Part shown: one piece after another, positions 6,971-15,581 of the stretch
Position numbering within the stretch: position 1 is the first letter of the stretch
Layout of the letters: every line of letters begins with the position of its first letter
Source: Ktedonobacteraceae bacterium
GTDB taxonomy: Bacteria > Chloroflexota > Ktedonobacteria > Ktedonobacterales > Ktedonobacteraceae
Assembly: GCA_035653615.1 (NCBI GenBank)
Contig: DASRBN010000018.1
Coordinates: 49,595-113,594 of the forward strand
Direction: 5' to 3'
Length of the DNA stretch: 64,000 nucleotides
Notes under the pieces: generated by a model
Told to the model about the DNA's origin: nothing
The model's input: only the letters and a program-made list of their open reading frames with translations
Database searches by the model: none
Program-made: the position numbers and the translations under genes

Positions 6971-8557
6971 TTAAACTTCCTCTCCGCCCCTCAACTTGAA
7001 GCGTTGTATTTTGCCGGTCGCGGTTTTGGGCAATTCGGGAACAAACTCGATCCAGCGAGGGTATTTGAAAGGGGCCAGCCGGTTCTTGACGAATGCTTTC
7101 AGTTCGTCCGCCAACCCCTCCGATGGCTCGTAGCCGTGCTTGAGAACAACATATGCTCGCGGCTTAACCAGCCCTTCCGCGTCAAGATCACCCACTACCG
7201 CGGCTTCGAGTACCGCCGGGTGCGCGATCAGTGCCGCCTCTACCTCGACCGGTGAAACCCACTGGCCGCTGACCTTGAGCATATCATCGGCGCGTCCACA
7301 GTACCAGTAGTAGCCCTCTTCATCCTGGTAATACTTGTCGCCGGTATGAATCCAGTGGCCGTTGATCACATCTTTGGTCTTCTCGTGCTTGTTCCAGTAG
7401 TACGCGGCGGTGCTATCTCCCTTAATCAGCAGGTTGCCGATTTCGCCCTGCGGTACAGGCTGGCCCTTTTCATCGGCAATGATGGCCTCATAACCCGGCA
7501 CAAGCTTGCCGGTACTGCCCGGCTTTATCTCGCCAATGCGATTGCTGATGAAGATATGCAGGATTTCGGTGCTGCCGATGCCATCCAGGATATCGACATG
7601 GAATTTCTCCTGCCAGCGGCGTAGGATATCGGCGGGCAGCGATTCTCCGGCGGAGACACAGATGCGCACAGAGGAGAAATCGAAGCGTTTCTCGGCATCC
7701 GACAGGGCCAGCATGCTCGCGTAAAGCGTTGGCACGCCATAGAAGATGGTCGGACGATATTGCTGCACGACCTTGAACATATCCTCGGCCACCGGTCGTC
7801 CCGGATAGAGTACAGCGCTGGCTCCTACGGCAAATGGGAAGTACAGGTTGTTGCCAAGGCCATAGGCGAAGAAGAGTTTGGCCGCTGAAAAGGTGATATC
7901 GTTTTCGGAAATGTTAAGAATAGGTTTGGCGTAGCATTCTGTGCAGTAGGCCATATCATGCTGCAAGTGGACGCAGCCCTTGGGAAAGCCGGTGCTGCCC
8001 GAACTATAGAGCCAGAATGCGCTGTCGTCGCGACTGGTTTCGGCGGCCTGCAGGTCGGGCGAGGCTTTTTGCGCCCATCGCTCGAAGTCATGCACGGTAG
8101 CCGTTTCATGCTCCCCGCTCTCTTCGAGTCCAACTACAACAACGTGACGCAGGTACTTGAGTTGAGGTAGAATTGCCTGCGCCTGTTTCCATAGCACGGC
8201 ATGCGTCAGCAGCACGCGCGCTCGACTGTCGTTGAGCATGTAGACATAATCATCCGGGCGCAGGTTGGTGTTGATGGGAATAGGCACGGCTCCCATCTTC
8301 ATGGCTCCAAAAAAGGCGGCAGCAAGTTCAGGCGAATCGAGCATGAGCAATGCTACACGCTGCTCCAGATCAACGCCCAGCTCACGCAGGCCATTACCCA
8401 CGCGGTTGGCGAGTTCCGCGATCTGCGCGTAGGTATAGGCGTTTCCCTCGTAATAAATAGCGGTTTTTGCGCCCCGCCCTTCCTGCACATTGCGATCCAG
8501 GAAATCGGTAGCAGCATTATACAAATCTGGTATGACGATCTTCGGGATGGTCAACAT
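6971..8557 (-). CDS. Benzoate-CoA ligase family acyl/aryl-CoA synthetase
   Basis: 528 residues. The adenylation signature YSSGSTGFPKG (about 191-201), the GIGSTE motif, the HTGDKYY motif and the C-terminal lysine motif PKTATGKIQRFKL are all intact, so the enzyme should form acyl-AMP and then acyl-CoA. FFAYGLGNNLYFPF and the KVSGQWVSPVEVE hinge are typical of benzoate-CoA ligases. It may therefore activate benzoate or a related aromatic acid. No ring-reducing or ring-oxygenating genes occur here, so the pathway is open. GAGGT precedes the ATG. It sits between tlyA and the crotonase-like gene. Confidence 0.88.
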   Translation of the reverse strand: MLTIPKIVIPDLYNAATDFLDRNVQEGRGAKTAIYYEGNAYTYAQIAELANRVGNGLRELGVDLEQRVALLMLDSPELAAAFFGAMKMGAVPIPINTNLRPDDYVYMLNDSRARVLLTHAVLWKQAQAILPQLKYLRHVVVVGLEESGEHETATVHDFERWAQKASPDLQAAETSRDDSAFWLYSSGSTGFPKGCVHLQHDMAYCTECYAKPILNISENDITFSAAKLFFAYGLGNNLYFPFAVGASAVLYPGRPVAEDMFKVVQQYRPTIFYGVPTLYASMLALSDAEKRFDFSSVRICVSAGESLPADILRRWQEKFHVDILDGIGSTEILHIFISNRIGEIKPGSTGKLVPGYEAIIADEKGQPVPQGEIGNLLIKGDSTAAYYWNKHEKTKDVINGHWIHTGDKYYQDEEGYYWYCGRADDMLKVSGQWVSPVEVEAALIAHPAVLEAAVVGDLDAEGLVKPRAYVVLKHGYEPSEGLADELKAFVKNRLAPFKYPRWIEFVPELPKTATGKIQRFKLRGGEEV

Positions 8558-8608
8558 AGGGCATACCTCTTTTCTTTTCGGACGCTATTCCCAGAATCTG
8601 GTTCTATT

Positions 8609-9355
8609 TTATCCCAAACTGAGGTGTAAAAGAAACTCCCGGTTGCCTTCACGCCCATAAATCGGTGAATCGGTCAAGCCTTTTATCAGAAAGGGCGTAT
8701 GTTCGCGTATCCAGCCCTGCAGTTCATTCAGCACGCGCTCGTGTACAGCAGGGTCGGTAATGATGCCCGCGCCCCTGTCGGCCTCGGCTTTACCGGCCTC
8801 GAACTGGGGCTTGACCAGCGCCACTACCCACGCCCCGTGCGCCAGCAGCGGTACGATGGCGGGTAACACAAGCCGCAGCGAAATAAACGAGACATCGATG
8901 GCAGCGCACTCAATGACCTCCGGTAAGCTGCTAACATTGCGAATGTTGGTATGTTCCATGACGACGACGCGCGAATCGTTGCGCAATTTCCACGCCAGTT
9001 GAGCGCGTCCGACATCGATGGCATAAACCCGTTTCGCCCCATGTTGCAGCAGGCAATCGGTAAAGCCGCCGGTTGAGGCCCCAACATCGAGCGCCACCAG
9101 GCCCGCCGGTTCCAGGTGGAAGGTCTCCAGCGCCTTTTCAAGCTTCAGACCCCCTCTACTGACATACTTCAATTCCTCCGGCGTTTCAGCCAGGCGAACA
9201 TCGGCGTCAGGCGCTACAAGCGTGCCCGGCTTATCGACCACGCGATCCCCCAGATATACTTGCCCAGCCATGATTAACGCGCGCGCCCGTTCGCGGCTCG
9301 GAGCCAGCTCCCGCCGCACTAGTGCAATATCGAGACGTTCCTTGTTTGATGCCAT
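8609..9355 (-). CDS. tlyA: TlyA-type rRNA (cytidine-2'-O)-methyltransferase
   Basis: 248 residues. An S4 RNA-binding domain at the N-terminus (ERLDIALVRRELAPSRERAR, then AGQVYLGDRVVDKPG) is followed by an FtsJ-like Rossmann methyltransferase with the SAM motif LDVGASTGGFTDCLL and DVSFISL. This family 2'-O-methylates cytidines in 16S and/or 23S rRNA; loss in mycobacteria gives capreomycin resistance. Length is near the family norm. The start lies two bases after the stop of the ROK gene, so translation is probably coupled. Confidence 0.92.
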   Translation of the reverse strand: MASNKERLDIALVRRELAPSRERARALIMAGQVYLGDRVVDKPGTLVAPDADVRLAETPEELKYVSRGGLKLEKALETFHLEPAGLVALDVGASTGGFTDCLLQHGAKRVYAIDVGRAQLAWKLRNDSRVVVMEHTNIRNVSSLPEVIECAAIDVSFISLRLVLPAIVPLLAHGAWVVALVKPQFEAGKAEADRGAGIITDPAVHERVLNELQGWIREHTPFLIKGLTDSPIYGREGNREFLLHLSLG

Positions 9356-9357
9356 GC

Positions 9358-10464
9358 TTATCTTGCTAGAAGATTATTATAGTAATATATCAATCCGCCC
9401 GCTCCGATCAGCCCCACATTGGTGCCGAGCTGTGCCAGGGAAATCTGAACGGCCTCGCGGGGAGCTTTCATAGCACGCTCTTGCACAATGCGCAGGGCAG
9501 GCTCCATCAGCATGCGCCCCATCTGTGTCACGCCTCCCCCCAGGATGACCATTTCGGGATTGAAGATATGAATGATGTTGACAAGCCCGGCTCCGAGCGC
9601 TTCAGCCGCGTTGGTAATGATCTCGCGTGCCAGGGGTACGCCGGCCTCAGCTGCCCGTGCTACGGTACGAGAATTCACCCGCAGCGCTTCTCCGGCAGCA
9701 TCGAACTCTTCCTGCTCGTTCAATGGCAGCGTCGACGATTCTTGTGTTGGTAAGGCTGCCGGGTCGGGAACCGTATCAGGGTGTTCCAGCATCGTGCTGG
9801 CAAAGGCGAGCAATTCAACACCCTCACCGGCCGCGATGGCTTCGTTGGCGCGGCGTGCGATGGCGGTACCGGAAGCCATCGCCTCCAGGCAACCGGTACT
9901 GCCGCAGCTGCACGGCACTCCTCGCCAATCAATGCTCATATGTCCCAGTTCGCCCGCTGTCCCACTTGCTCCCTCAATCAGCCTGCCGTCGATGATGATG
10001 CCGCCACCGATACCGGTACTGATCGTAAGATACACAATATTCTTATAGCCACGGCCCGCTCCGAAAAGAAATTCACCGAGGGCCGCGGCGTTGGCATCGT
10101 TCTCAACATACGTCGCTACCTTATAGCGTTCATTGAAAAGATCACGCAGCGGAACATTGTCCCAGCCAGGCATATTTGGTGGTGAATAGATAATACCTGT
10201 GCGGTTATCCAATGGGCCTGGAGTGGCAATGCCTATGCCCGCGACCTGGTCCAGCGAGACATGAGCCTCGTCAAGCGCCTGCTGTATAGCGTTATGAAGA
10301 CGCGGAATGACGCTTTCGGGAGTGCGGTTGGCTCCCGTGAGAAGGCCTACGCGCGAAAGTAGCCTGGCCCCCTGCAATACCGCTGTACGCATCTGCGTGC
10401 CACCAAGGTCTACAGCTAAAACCAGCGGCAAATTTTGCGAGCCGGCGATCTGGGCCTGATTCAT
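9358..10464 (-). CDS. ROK-family sugar kinase (glucokinase-like)
   Basis: 368 residues. The phosphate-binding motif AVDLGGTQMRTAV (17-29), the catalytic region VENDANAAALGE (120-131), TISTGIGGGI (147-156) and the zinc motif CSCGSTGCLEA (185-195, with His175 upstream) are intact, as in ROK glucokinases. There is no N-terminal helix-turn-helix, so it is an enzyme rather than a repressor. An Asp/Pro/Glu-rich insertion of ~45 residues around 215-260 makes it longer than the usual 310-330. AGGAG lies upstream of the ATG. It is first gene of the minus-strand run; it may phosphorylate glucose released by the GH1 enzyme elsewhere in the window (inference). Confidence 0.9.
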   Translation of the reverse strand: MNQAQIAGSQNLPLVLAVDLGGTQMRTAVLQGARLLSRVGLLTGANRTPESVIPRLHNAIQQALDEAHVSLDQVAGIGIATPGPLDNRTGIIYSPPNMPGWDNVPLRDLFNERYKVATYVENDANAAALGEFLFGAGRGYKNIVYLTISTGIGGGIIIDGRLIEGASGTAGELGHMSIDWRGVPCSCGSTGCLEAMASGTAIARRANEAIAAGEGVELLAFASTMLEHPDTVPDPAALPTQESSTLPLNEQEEFDAAGEALRVNSRTVARAAEAGVPLAREIITNAAEALGAGLVNIIHIFNPEMVILGGGVTQMGRMLMEPALRIVQERAMKAPREAVQISLAQLGTNVGLIGAGGLIYYYNNLLAR

Positions 10465-10672
10465 ATAGGACTCCTACATTAAACAAACAGAATTATTAAC
10501 ACAAGCGACGATTCAGATAATACCCTATTTGAGGAGGTGAGACAAGGTACGAGGTTATGCAATCTCCGGGCTTACGCGAACAGTATGGAGGATGCCCTCG
10601 CATTACTCCACTTTTCATGATACACTGGCATGGTGTGGGATCAAGCTAAGAAAACCTTGAAGGAGAATATTC

Positions 10673-11524
10673 ATGACTGAGAAGATGGAAGTACAAACAG
10701 GCTTCGCAGAGGTAAATGGAACGTGGCTGTGTTACGAAGTTGCGGGTACGGGTCATCCGCTAACCTTAATTCATGGCGGATTGGTCAACAGGAAATTATG
10801 GGACGATCAGTTCGAGGCGTTCGCGCAACACTACCGGGTCGTGCGCTTTGATATGCGCGGCTTTGGCGATTCGGGACTGCTCTCGGCGCAAGGGGAAACG
10901 ATTTCGCTTGAGAAGGATGTGCATGATCTGCTGCGATATCTGGGCATTGAGAAAACCTATTTACTCGGACTCTCCATGGGAGGGGCGATTGCAATTGATT
11001 TTACGCTCCGCTATCCCGAAATGGTAGATGCGCTTATTCCGGTGGCTATGGGTTTAAGTGGCTTTGTGCCTGAGGACAAGAAGGAGAATGAGAAAGAGCA
11101 GGCTCACTGGAAAGAGGTGGGTGAGGCGCTCGAACAGCATAATCTTGATCGTGCGGTCGAGCTAACGCTCCGTAAATGGACAGATGGCCCTGCCCGCACG
11201 CCAGACCAGGTTGATCCCGTTGTACGCGCGAAAGTGGGCGCTATGACAAGGCGTAACTATGAGCGTCCAGATGTATTGGAGGATGTGGAGCCGGAACATC
11301 AAGGGCAACCGGCGGTCGGGAGGCTTTCGGAAATTCATGTTCCGACACTGATCATTGTCGGCGATCAGGATGTGCGCGTCATCCTCCAGATAGCAGATGT
11401 ACTCGAAAAAGGGATCGTGGGCGCGAAAAAGGTCGTTATTCGTGGCACTGCACATCACCTCAATATGGAGAAACCAGAAGAATTCAACCGGGTAGTGCTG
11501 GATTTTCTGGAGTCGCTGAAGTAG
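10673..11524 (+). CDS. Alpha/beta-fold hydrolase
   Basis: 283 residues, single domain. The oxyanion segment HGGLVNRKLWDDQ, nucleophile elbow GLSMGG (Ser101), acid residue in VGDQD (Asp233) and histidine in TAHHLNME (His262) form a complete catalytic triad. The overall pattern is that of small esterases, dienelactone- or haloperoxidase-like hydrolases. AGGAG is well placed before the ATG. It is transcribed divergently from the ROK gene across a ~200-base gap. The substrate cannot be assigned. Confidence 0.88.
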   Translation: MTEKMEVQTGFAEVNGTWLCYEVAGTGHPLTLIHGGLVNRKLWDDQFEAFAQHYRVVRFDMRGFGDSGLLSAQGETISLEKDVHDLLRYLGIEKTYLLGLSMGGAIAIDFTLRYPEMVDALIPVAMGLSGFVPEDKKENEKEQAHWKEVGEALEQHNLDRAVELTLRKWTDGPARTPDQVDPVVRAKVGAMTRRNYERPDVLEDVEPEHQGQPAVGRLSEIHVPTLIIVGDQDVRVILQIADVLEKGIVGAKKVVIRGTAHHLNMEKPEEFNRVVLDFLESLK

Positions 11525-11586
11525 CGGTCAAATTGATGAGGCCCCTGTAAATTTTATGCCGCAATTTCGTGTAACTTTATGGACTT

Positions 11587-11592
11587 TATAAT
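11587..11592 (+). promoter_or_regulatory. -10 element (TATAAT) before the molybdoenzyme gene
   Basis: A perfect TATAAT lies 15 bases before the first ATG. The -35 region (TTTCGT, 16-base spacer) is weak. The predicted transcript would begin within about 10 bases of the first ATG, so translation would start leaderless there or at the second ATG (11629). Confidence 0.4.
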
Positions 11593-11607
11593 ATACTTAC
11601 CTATATC

Positions 11608-13299
11608 ATGCTGACGAAAGATACTGCCATGAAAAAGCATCAAAAGCTATTGCGGCGAAATAATACATCTGGCATAGGTTTCGTGGCCGGCCTGGCGGCT
11701 GGCCTGATCGCGACCGGCGTAATGCTGTTTCTCAGCGTCACATTTGGCGGCGTATCGCTGCCAGAGGAATTCGGTTCGACAATCACAGGATTAATGCCCC
11801 CATCGTGGTTCGAATACCTGCACCAGGCCATTGGCGCGGACGCGAAACACTACCTTTTCTACATCATCCTGGTGGGACAGTGTCTTGTATTTGCGCTGAG
11901 CGGGGCGATTTTTAACCGGCGCGTCAATCCTGGCAGCAAAGGCCTGGAATGGCAGCAAGGCTCGCTCTTAGCGTTCATCTTATGGCTCTTCGCCGGGCTG
12001 GTTTTGCTACCCGCAATCGGTTCAGGATTCTTCGGGGCTAATCTGAATGCCGGATTTGCCACCGGTATGATTAGCCTGGCGGTAGTCGGCGCGGTCTTTG
12101 GCCTATCTTTCGTGCTATTCCAGCGCTGGATTACGGCCCATGTACCAGGTGAGGAGAAGGCCGGGATGCAGCCATCACAGGCGTTGCAAAAAGCGGCCTC
12201 TGAAGCAGACGATGATTACGGTCGCATATCGCGCCGCGAATTAGTCCAGCGTGGTATAGTGCTGGCCGGCATTGGATTGCTGGGCGTGGGGCTGTGGAAA
12301 TTTATCACCGATGGCGTCAGCACATCGAAGGTGCCCGTTGCCCAGCTGTTGCAGAATTATAAAAGTAAGATCATGCCGCCGCCAACGCCCAATTACGGCG
12401 CCATTACGCCGGTAAAGTTCCTCTCGCCGGAAGTTACTTCCAATGATCAGTTCTATGTCGTCTCCAAAAATCTGTATGCCGACCCCACCGTCAGCGCGAA
12501 TGGCTGGCGACTGGTCGTCTATGGGCAGGTCGAACATGTGTTTTCGCTCACCTACGATGAATTGCTGGCCCAGCCAATGCAAACGCAATACGAATCGATG
12601 ATGTGCGTCAGCAACGAGGTGGGTGGACCATACATGAGCAACGCGCAGTGGGAGGGCGTTCCCCTCAAAGACCTGTTGCAGCGTGCCGGAGTGAAACCTG
12701 GAGCCACGAAGGTCGTGTTCTATGCCGCGGACGATTATAGCGACAGCATCCACCTGTCGAAGGCGCTTGAGCCGACAACACTGCTCGCCGTACGCATGAA
12801 TGGCGCCACGCTGCCTGATGGGCATGGCTTCCCAGCCCGTATGCTGGTACCGGGCATCTACGGCATGAAGCATGTTAAATGGCTCACGCGCATCGAAGTT
12901 GTCAATACAAATTACCAGGGTTACTGGCAGCAGCGCGGCTGGAGCGATGACGCGCCCGTGCGCCTGACCTCGCGTATCGATACTCCCCTGGATGGCTCAA
13001 GCGTGCCCGCCAACCGCGTCACCTATATCGCCGGCGTAGCGTTCTCAGGAGAAAAGGGCATCAGCGAGGTTGATGTGAGTACCGATATGGGAAGGACCTG
13101 GCAGCGCGCAACATTGAAAAAACCGTTATCGGATCTGACATGGGTGCTGTGGGAACTGCCATGGAAGCCCGCTCCCGGCAGCTATGTCGTGACGGTACGC
13201 GCCATCGACCTGGAAGGAAATGTCCAGGACCCCAACGTAGCACCCCCTCTACCAAATGGGTCATCAGGCTACCACAGCATTACCGTCTCTGCCTCATAA
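11608..13299 (+). CDS. Membrane-anchored sulfite-oxidase-family molybdoenzyme
   Basis: 563 residues in three parts. First, four membrane helices (about 23-45, 82-102, 118-137, 150-172). Next, a twin-Arg-like segment (ISRRELVQRG, 208-215) with a further hydrophobic stretch to ~232. Last, a sulfite-oxidase-type molybdopterin domain with the Mo-ligating Cys333 in SMMCVSNEVGG, then HGFPARMLVPGIYGMKHVKW, and a C-terminal Ig-like dimerisation domain (~460-563). The catalytic domain should face outside. Family members oxidise sulfite or reduce S- and N-oxides; the electron partner is not encoded nearby. The start is uncertain: ATG at 11629 would shorten it by seven residues. Confidence 0.85.
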   Translation: MLTKDTAMKKHQKLLRRNNTSGIGFVAGLAAGLIATGVMLFLSVTFGGVSLPEEFGSTITGLMPPSWFEYLHQAIGADAKHYLFYIILVGQCLVFALSGAIFNRRVNPGSKGLEWQQGSLLAFILWLFAGLVLLPAIGSGFFGANLNAGFATGMISLAVVGAVFGLSFVLFQRWITAHVPGEEKAGMQPSQALQKAASEADDDYGRISRRELVQRGIVLAGIGLLGVGLWKFITDGVSTSKVPVAQLLQNYKSKIMPPPTPNYGAITPVKFLSPEVTSNDQFYVVSKNLYADPTVSANGWRLVVYGQVEHVFSLTYDELLAQPMQTQYESMMCVSNEVGGPYMSNAQWEGVPLKDLLQRAGVKPGATKVVFYAADDYSDSIHLSKALEPTTLLAVRMNGATLPDGHGFPARMLVPGIYGMKHVKWLTRIEVVNTNYQGYWQQRGWSDDAPVRLTSRIDTPLDGSSVPANRVTYIAGVAFSGEKGISEVDVSTDMGRTWQRATLKKPLSDLTWVLWELPWKPAPGSYVVTVRAIDLEGNVQDPNVAPPLPNGSSGYHSITVSAS

Positions 13300-13449
13300 A
13301 CGTCTTCTAATACAGGTAATATCAGAACTTCGCAAACTGGTATGCCCCCAAAAAAACTCGACAAATTTTTGTCCGGATTGCTCCCCGTGAATGATTATAG
13401 TAAGTGAAGGGGACAACACAGAAACGGGGAAGTCGCTGAAAAGGCCAAC

Positions 13450-14022
13450 ATGTTGACGGATGTTCAGGTGGTAGAGCGCCTGCGCGCGCGGGATGCATAT
13501 GCCTTCCGTTCTTTGATCGAACGTTTGCAACAGCCTATCACCGGGTATTTGCATCGGCTCGTGGGAGACCGCGAAGTGGCTCTTGACCTTGCGCAGGATA
13601 CATTTTTGCAGGTGTATAAGGAAATCGGGAAGACCTCGGACGACCTCGCTCTGGATGCATGGATCTATCGTATCGCGACCAATTTTGGCCTGCGCTACCT
13701 CAACCGCAAACGCCTGAAACAGTTTGTTGGCCTCGAGGCGCGCGAGATGTACGATGAGAGCCTGACCGAGGCAGGCCCCGAAGCTCAGACGGAGGTACGC
13801 ATTCTGGTCCAGCAGGCTTTGGGCATGTTGAAGCCGAAGGACGCGGCAGTATTGCAACTGCATTATGGCAGCGGCTTCACCTATGAGGAGATTGGCCAGG
13901 TCATGGGGATGAGTTCTGAGGCAGTGCGTAAACGTGTAGCGCGCGGCGTAGAGAAATTTCGCGCGGTATACGGGAAAGTTCCCGCATCAATGCCTCAGAA
14001 AGTGGAACATTTAAAGGCCTGA
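13450..14022 (+). CDS. ECF-type RNA polymerase sigma factor
   Basis: 190 residues with only regions 2 and 4. Region 2: ALDLAQDTFLQVYKEIGK and AWIYRIATNFGLRYLNRKR, the -10 recognition helix. Region 4: LQLHYGSGFTYEEIGQVMG then SSEAVRKRVARGVEKF, the -35 recognition helix-turn-helix. Together these define an extracytoplasmic-function sigma factor. The next gene, 53 bases on, encodes a membrane zinc anti-sigma factor, the normal partner. The regulon is unknown; the adjacent molybdoenzyme is one candidate. Confidence 0.92.
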   Translation: MLTDVQVVERLRARDAYAFRSLIERLQQPITGYLHRLVGDREVALDLAQDTFLQVYKEIGKTSDDLALDAWIYRIATNFGLRYLNRKRLKQFVGLEAREMYDESLTEAGPEAQTEVRILVQQALGMLKPKDAAVLQLHYGSGFTYEEIGQVMGMSSEAVRKRVARGVEKFRAVYGKVPASMPQKVEHLKA

Positions 14023-14075
14023 TTTGCTTGTTACCACATCCCTGGAGTGCAAAAGTGATGGTGTAAAAAGAGCCT

Positions 14076-14990
14076 ATGGCGAGAAAAAACGGGTGGGTGC
14101 TGGATGAAGTTGGTAAGGAACATCCTGAAAATAGCATGTTACTGGCCTTAGAACGGCAGGAGCTTGATGGTCCCTTAGCAATCCAGATTCGCCAACATGT
14201 ATTTCAGTGCCCACGTTGTCTTGACATGAGCAGAAATTTTGAAGATGCCGCTGATGTACTCAGCACGTTGAAGACGATGCAGCGCCATCTCAGATACACG
14301 GATGTGCCGCCCGAGCGGGTTTTCAATCGCCTGCAGGCCGAGGCCGCCAGGTATGAGCGCCGTTTATCGACACGCCTCATACGACGACTCGAGCCGGTAC
14401 AACGCTGGTTCCTGCGCTATTGCAGATATTTCAAGCCTGTAAGTCGGCTATCTCCGGTATATGCCGCGTTAATTCTGATGGTGCTTTTAACCATGCTGGC
14501 ATTTGGCATCGTTTTCGCTGCCAGCAGGGTGTTCTATGGTGAGGCGTTGCCTTTCATCCCGGCTCAGTCCGGTATACCTCAGGTGGGCCAGCCGAAAGGC
14601 ATAACGCTGCCACAGCACCGGGCGCCATCGACGGCGAATCAAACAGGCCAGGGACAGTCAGGTGCGCGCATCTGGGATTGCACAAACAATCAGGAGCGCA
14701 AGCAATCGCTCATCGCCATCTGCGGCTCAGGCTTTAAACCTGGCGATAAAGTCGCGGTGCTGGTAACAATGCCTGCATCAGGCGAGCCAAAGCAGCGCCG
14801 TATCGTGATTGTCGATAACAAGGGGAAGATCAATCTGACAATAGCAATCAATCATTGCAACGTCCCGCTGGCTATTGTAGTGCATGATCTTACCAATACG
14901 AATGTGTATTCGAATACACTGCAAGGCGTCAAATTTGGGGAATGTCACGTACCTTTCCCAAATATTGGGAATAATACGAGAGGCCACTGA
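14076..14990 (+). CDS. Membrane anti-sigma factor with N-terminal zinc-finger domain
   Basis: 304 residues. The N-terminus carries the H-x3-C-x2-C zinc motif (HVFQCPRC; His41, Cys45, Cys48) of ZAS anti-sigma domains, which hold the sigma factor inactive at the membrane. A basic linker (YERRLSTRLIRRLEPVQRW) leads to one transmembrane helix (~129-150). An outer domain with Cys residues (WDCTNNQERKQSLIAICGSG) and a beta-rich C-terminal half follows, and may sense the signal. Direct adjacency to the ECF sigma gene supports the pairing. Confidence 0.85.
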   Translation: MARKNGWVLDEVGKEHPENSMLLALERQELDGPLAIQIRQHVFQCPRCLDMSRNFEDAADVLSTLKTMQRHLRYTDVPPERVFNRLQAEAARYERRLSTRLIRRLEPVQRWFLRYCRYFKPVSRLSPVYAALILMVLLTMLAFGIVFAASRVFYGEALPFIPAQSGIPQVGQPKGITLPQHRAPSTANQTGQGQSGARIWDCTNNQERKQSLIAICGSGFKPGDKVAVLVTMPASGEPKQRRIVIVDNKGKINLTIAINHCNVPLAIVVHDLTNTNVYSNTLQGVKFGECHVPFPNIGNNTRGH

Positions 14991-15082
14991 GTGGCCGGTA
15001 CAGCACATTGCAACCTTGTTGCGTACTTTGCTACATAACGAAAAAACGAACGGTTGGCCTGTTGTGGCAGAAAGGGGTTCAA

Positions 15083-15310
15083 ATGCAGCGACAGTGTGCC
15101 TGGTGTTTGCGGCTCATCGATGATTTCGGCAAGCGAATATCCGCGCCTGTAGATAAAACCTATGATGCCACGCATGGCATGTGTACGGTGTGCGGCGATA
15201 TCTGGCTTGAAGAAGTGTTGCAGGATACCGAAAAGCAGCGCGTGCCACTTCCCAACACGACGAGAACCGGTGTGATGCGTTTTAGCAGTTCTTTCCGGCG
15301 CTCAACGTAG
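15083..15310 (+). CDS. Small zinc-ribbon-like protein, unknown function
   Basis: 75 residues from the ATG at 15083, which has AAAGGGG upstream; a frame start 75 bases earlier would add implausible residues. Two CxxC pairs (CAWC near the start, CTVC about 30 residues on) should bind one zinc. Between them lies DDFGKRISAPVDKTYDATHG; the C-terminus is basic and Ser/Thr/Arg-rich. It follows the anti-sigma gene by ~90 bases. It could be an adaptor or nucleic-acid-binding protein, but nothing more can be claimed. Confidence 0.6.
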   Translation: MQRQCAWCLRLIDDFGKRISAPVDKTYDATHGMCTVCGDIWLEEVLQDTEKQRVPLPNTTRTGVMRFSSSFRRST

Positions 15311-15339
15311 TAAAGCAGAATACCTCTCTCTTTCAATTG

Positions 15340-15440
15340 GACGGAGCAGGTCTCCGTCTAGAGGGTCGAACCGCGCTCTAGTTAGAGCGGGCTGCATTTT
15401 CTCCCCCCCAGAAGTGCGGCAGCGGTTCGGCCTTTCTGTT
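15340..15440 (+). ncRNA. Structured RNA region or complex terminator
   Basis: Two independent structures can be drawn. GACGGAG pairs with CTCCGTC (15340-15358, loop CAGGT). Further on, CGAACCGC (15367-15374) pairs with GCGGTTCG (15422-15429). This long-range stem encloses a CGCTCT-AGTT-AGAGCG tetraloop hairpin (15374-15389). A pyrimidine-rich run (TTTCTGTTTTT) follows directly. It could terminate the zinc-ribbon transcript or act as a leader for the glycosyltransferase gene 140 bases on. No known riboswitch class is recognised. Confidence 0.4.
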
Positions 15441-15581
15441 TTTGGCGCGAGAATCTGCTCAGTCGCTTTCCTAAAAATATGCATAAAAATAGGTTCTGCG
15501 CCTATTTCGTTACTTTATTCTCTGCTACTCGTCTCTTCTTATGGGCAAATACATATATGTAGGATGCAGAAGGTCCAGTAA

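Noticed and set aside
13294..13863. Minus-strand 189-codon frame opposite the sigma gene
   Set aside because: The plus strand encodes a clear ECF sigma factor over the same bases.
15302..15484. Minus-strand 60-codon frame
   Set aside because: It covers the structured RNA region; hairpin arms, not codons, explain the sequence.
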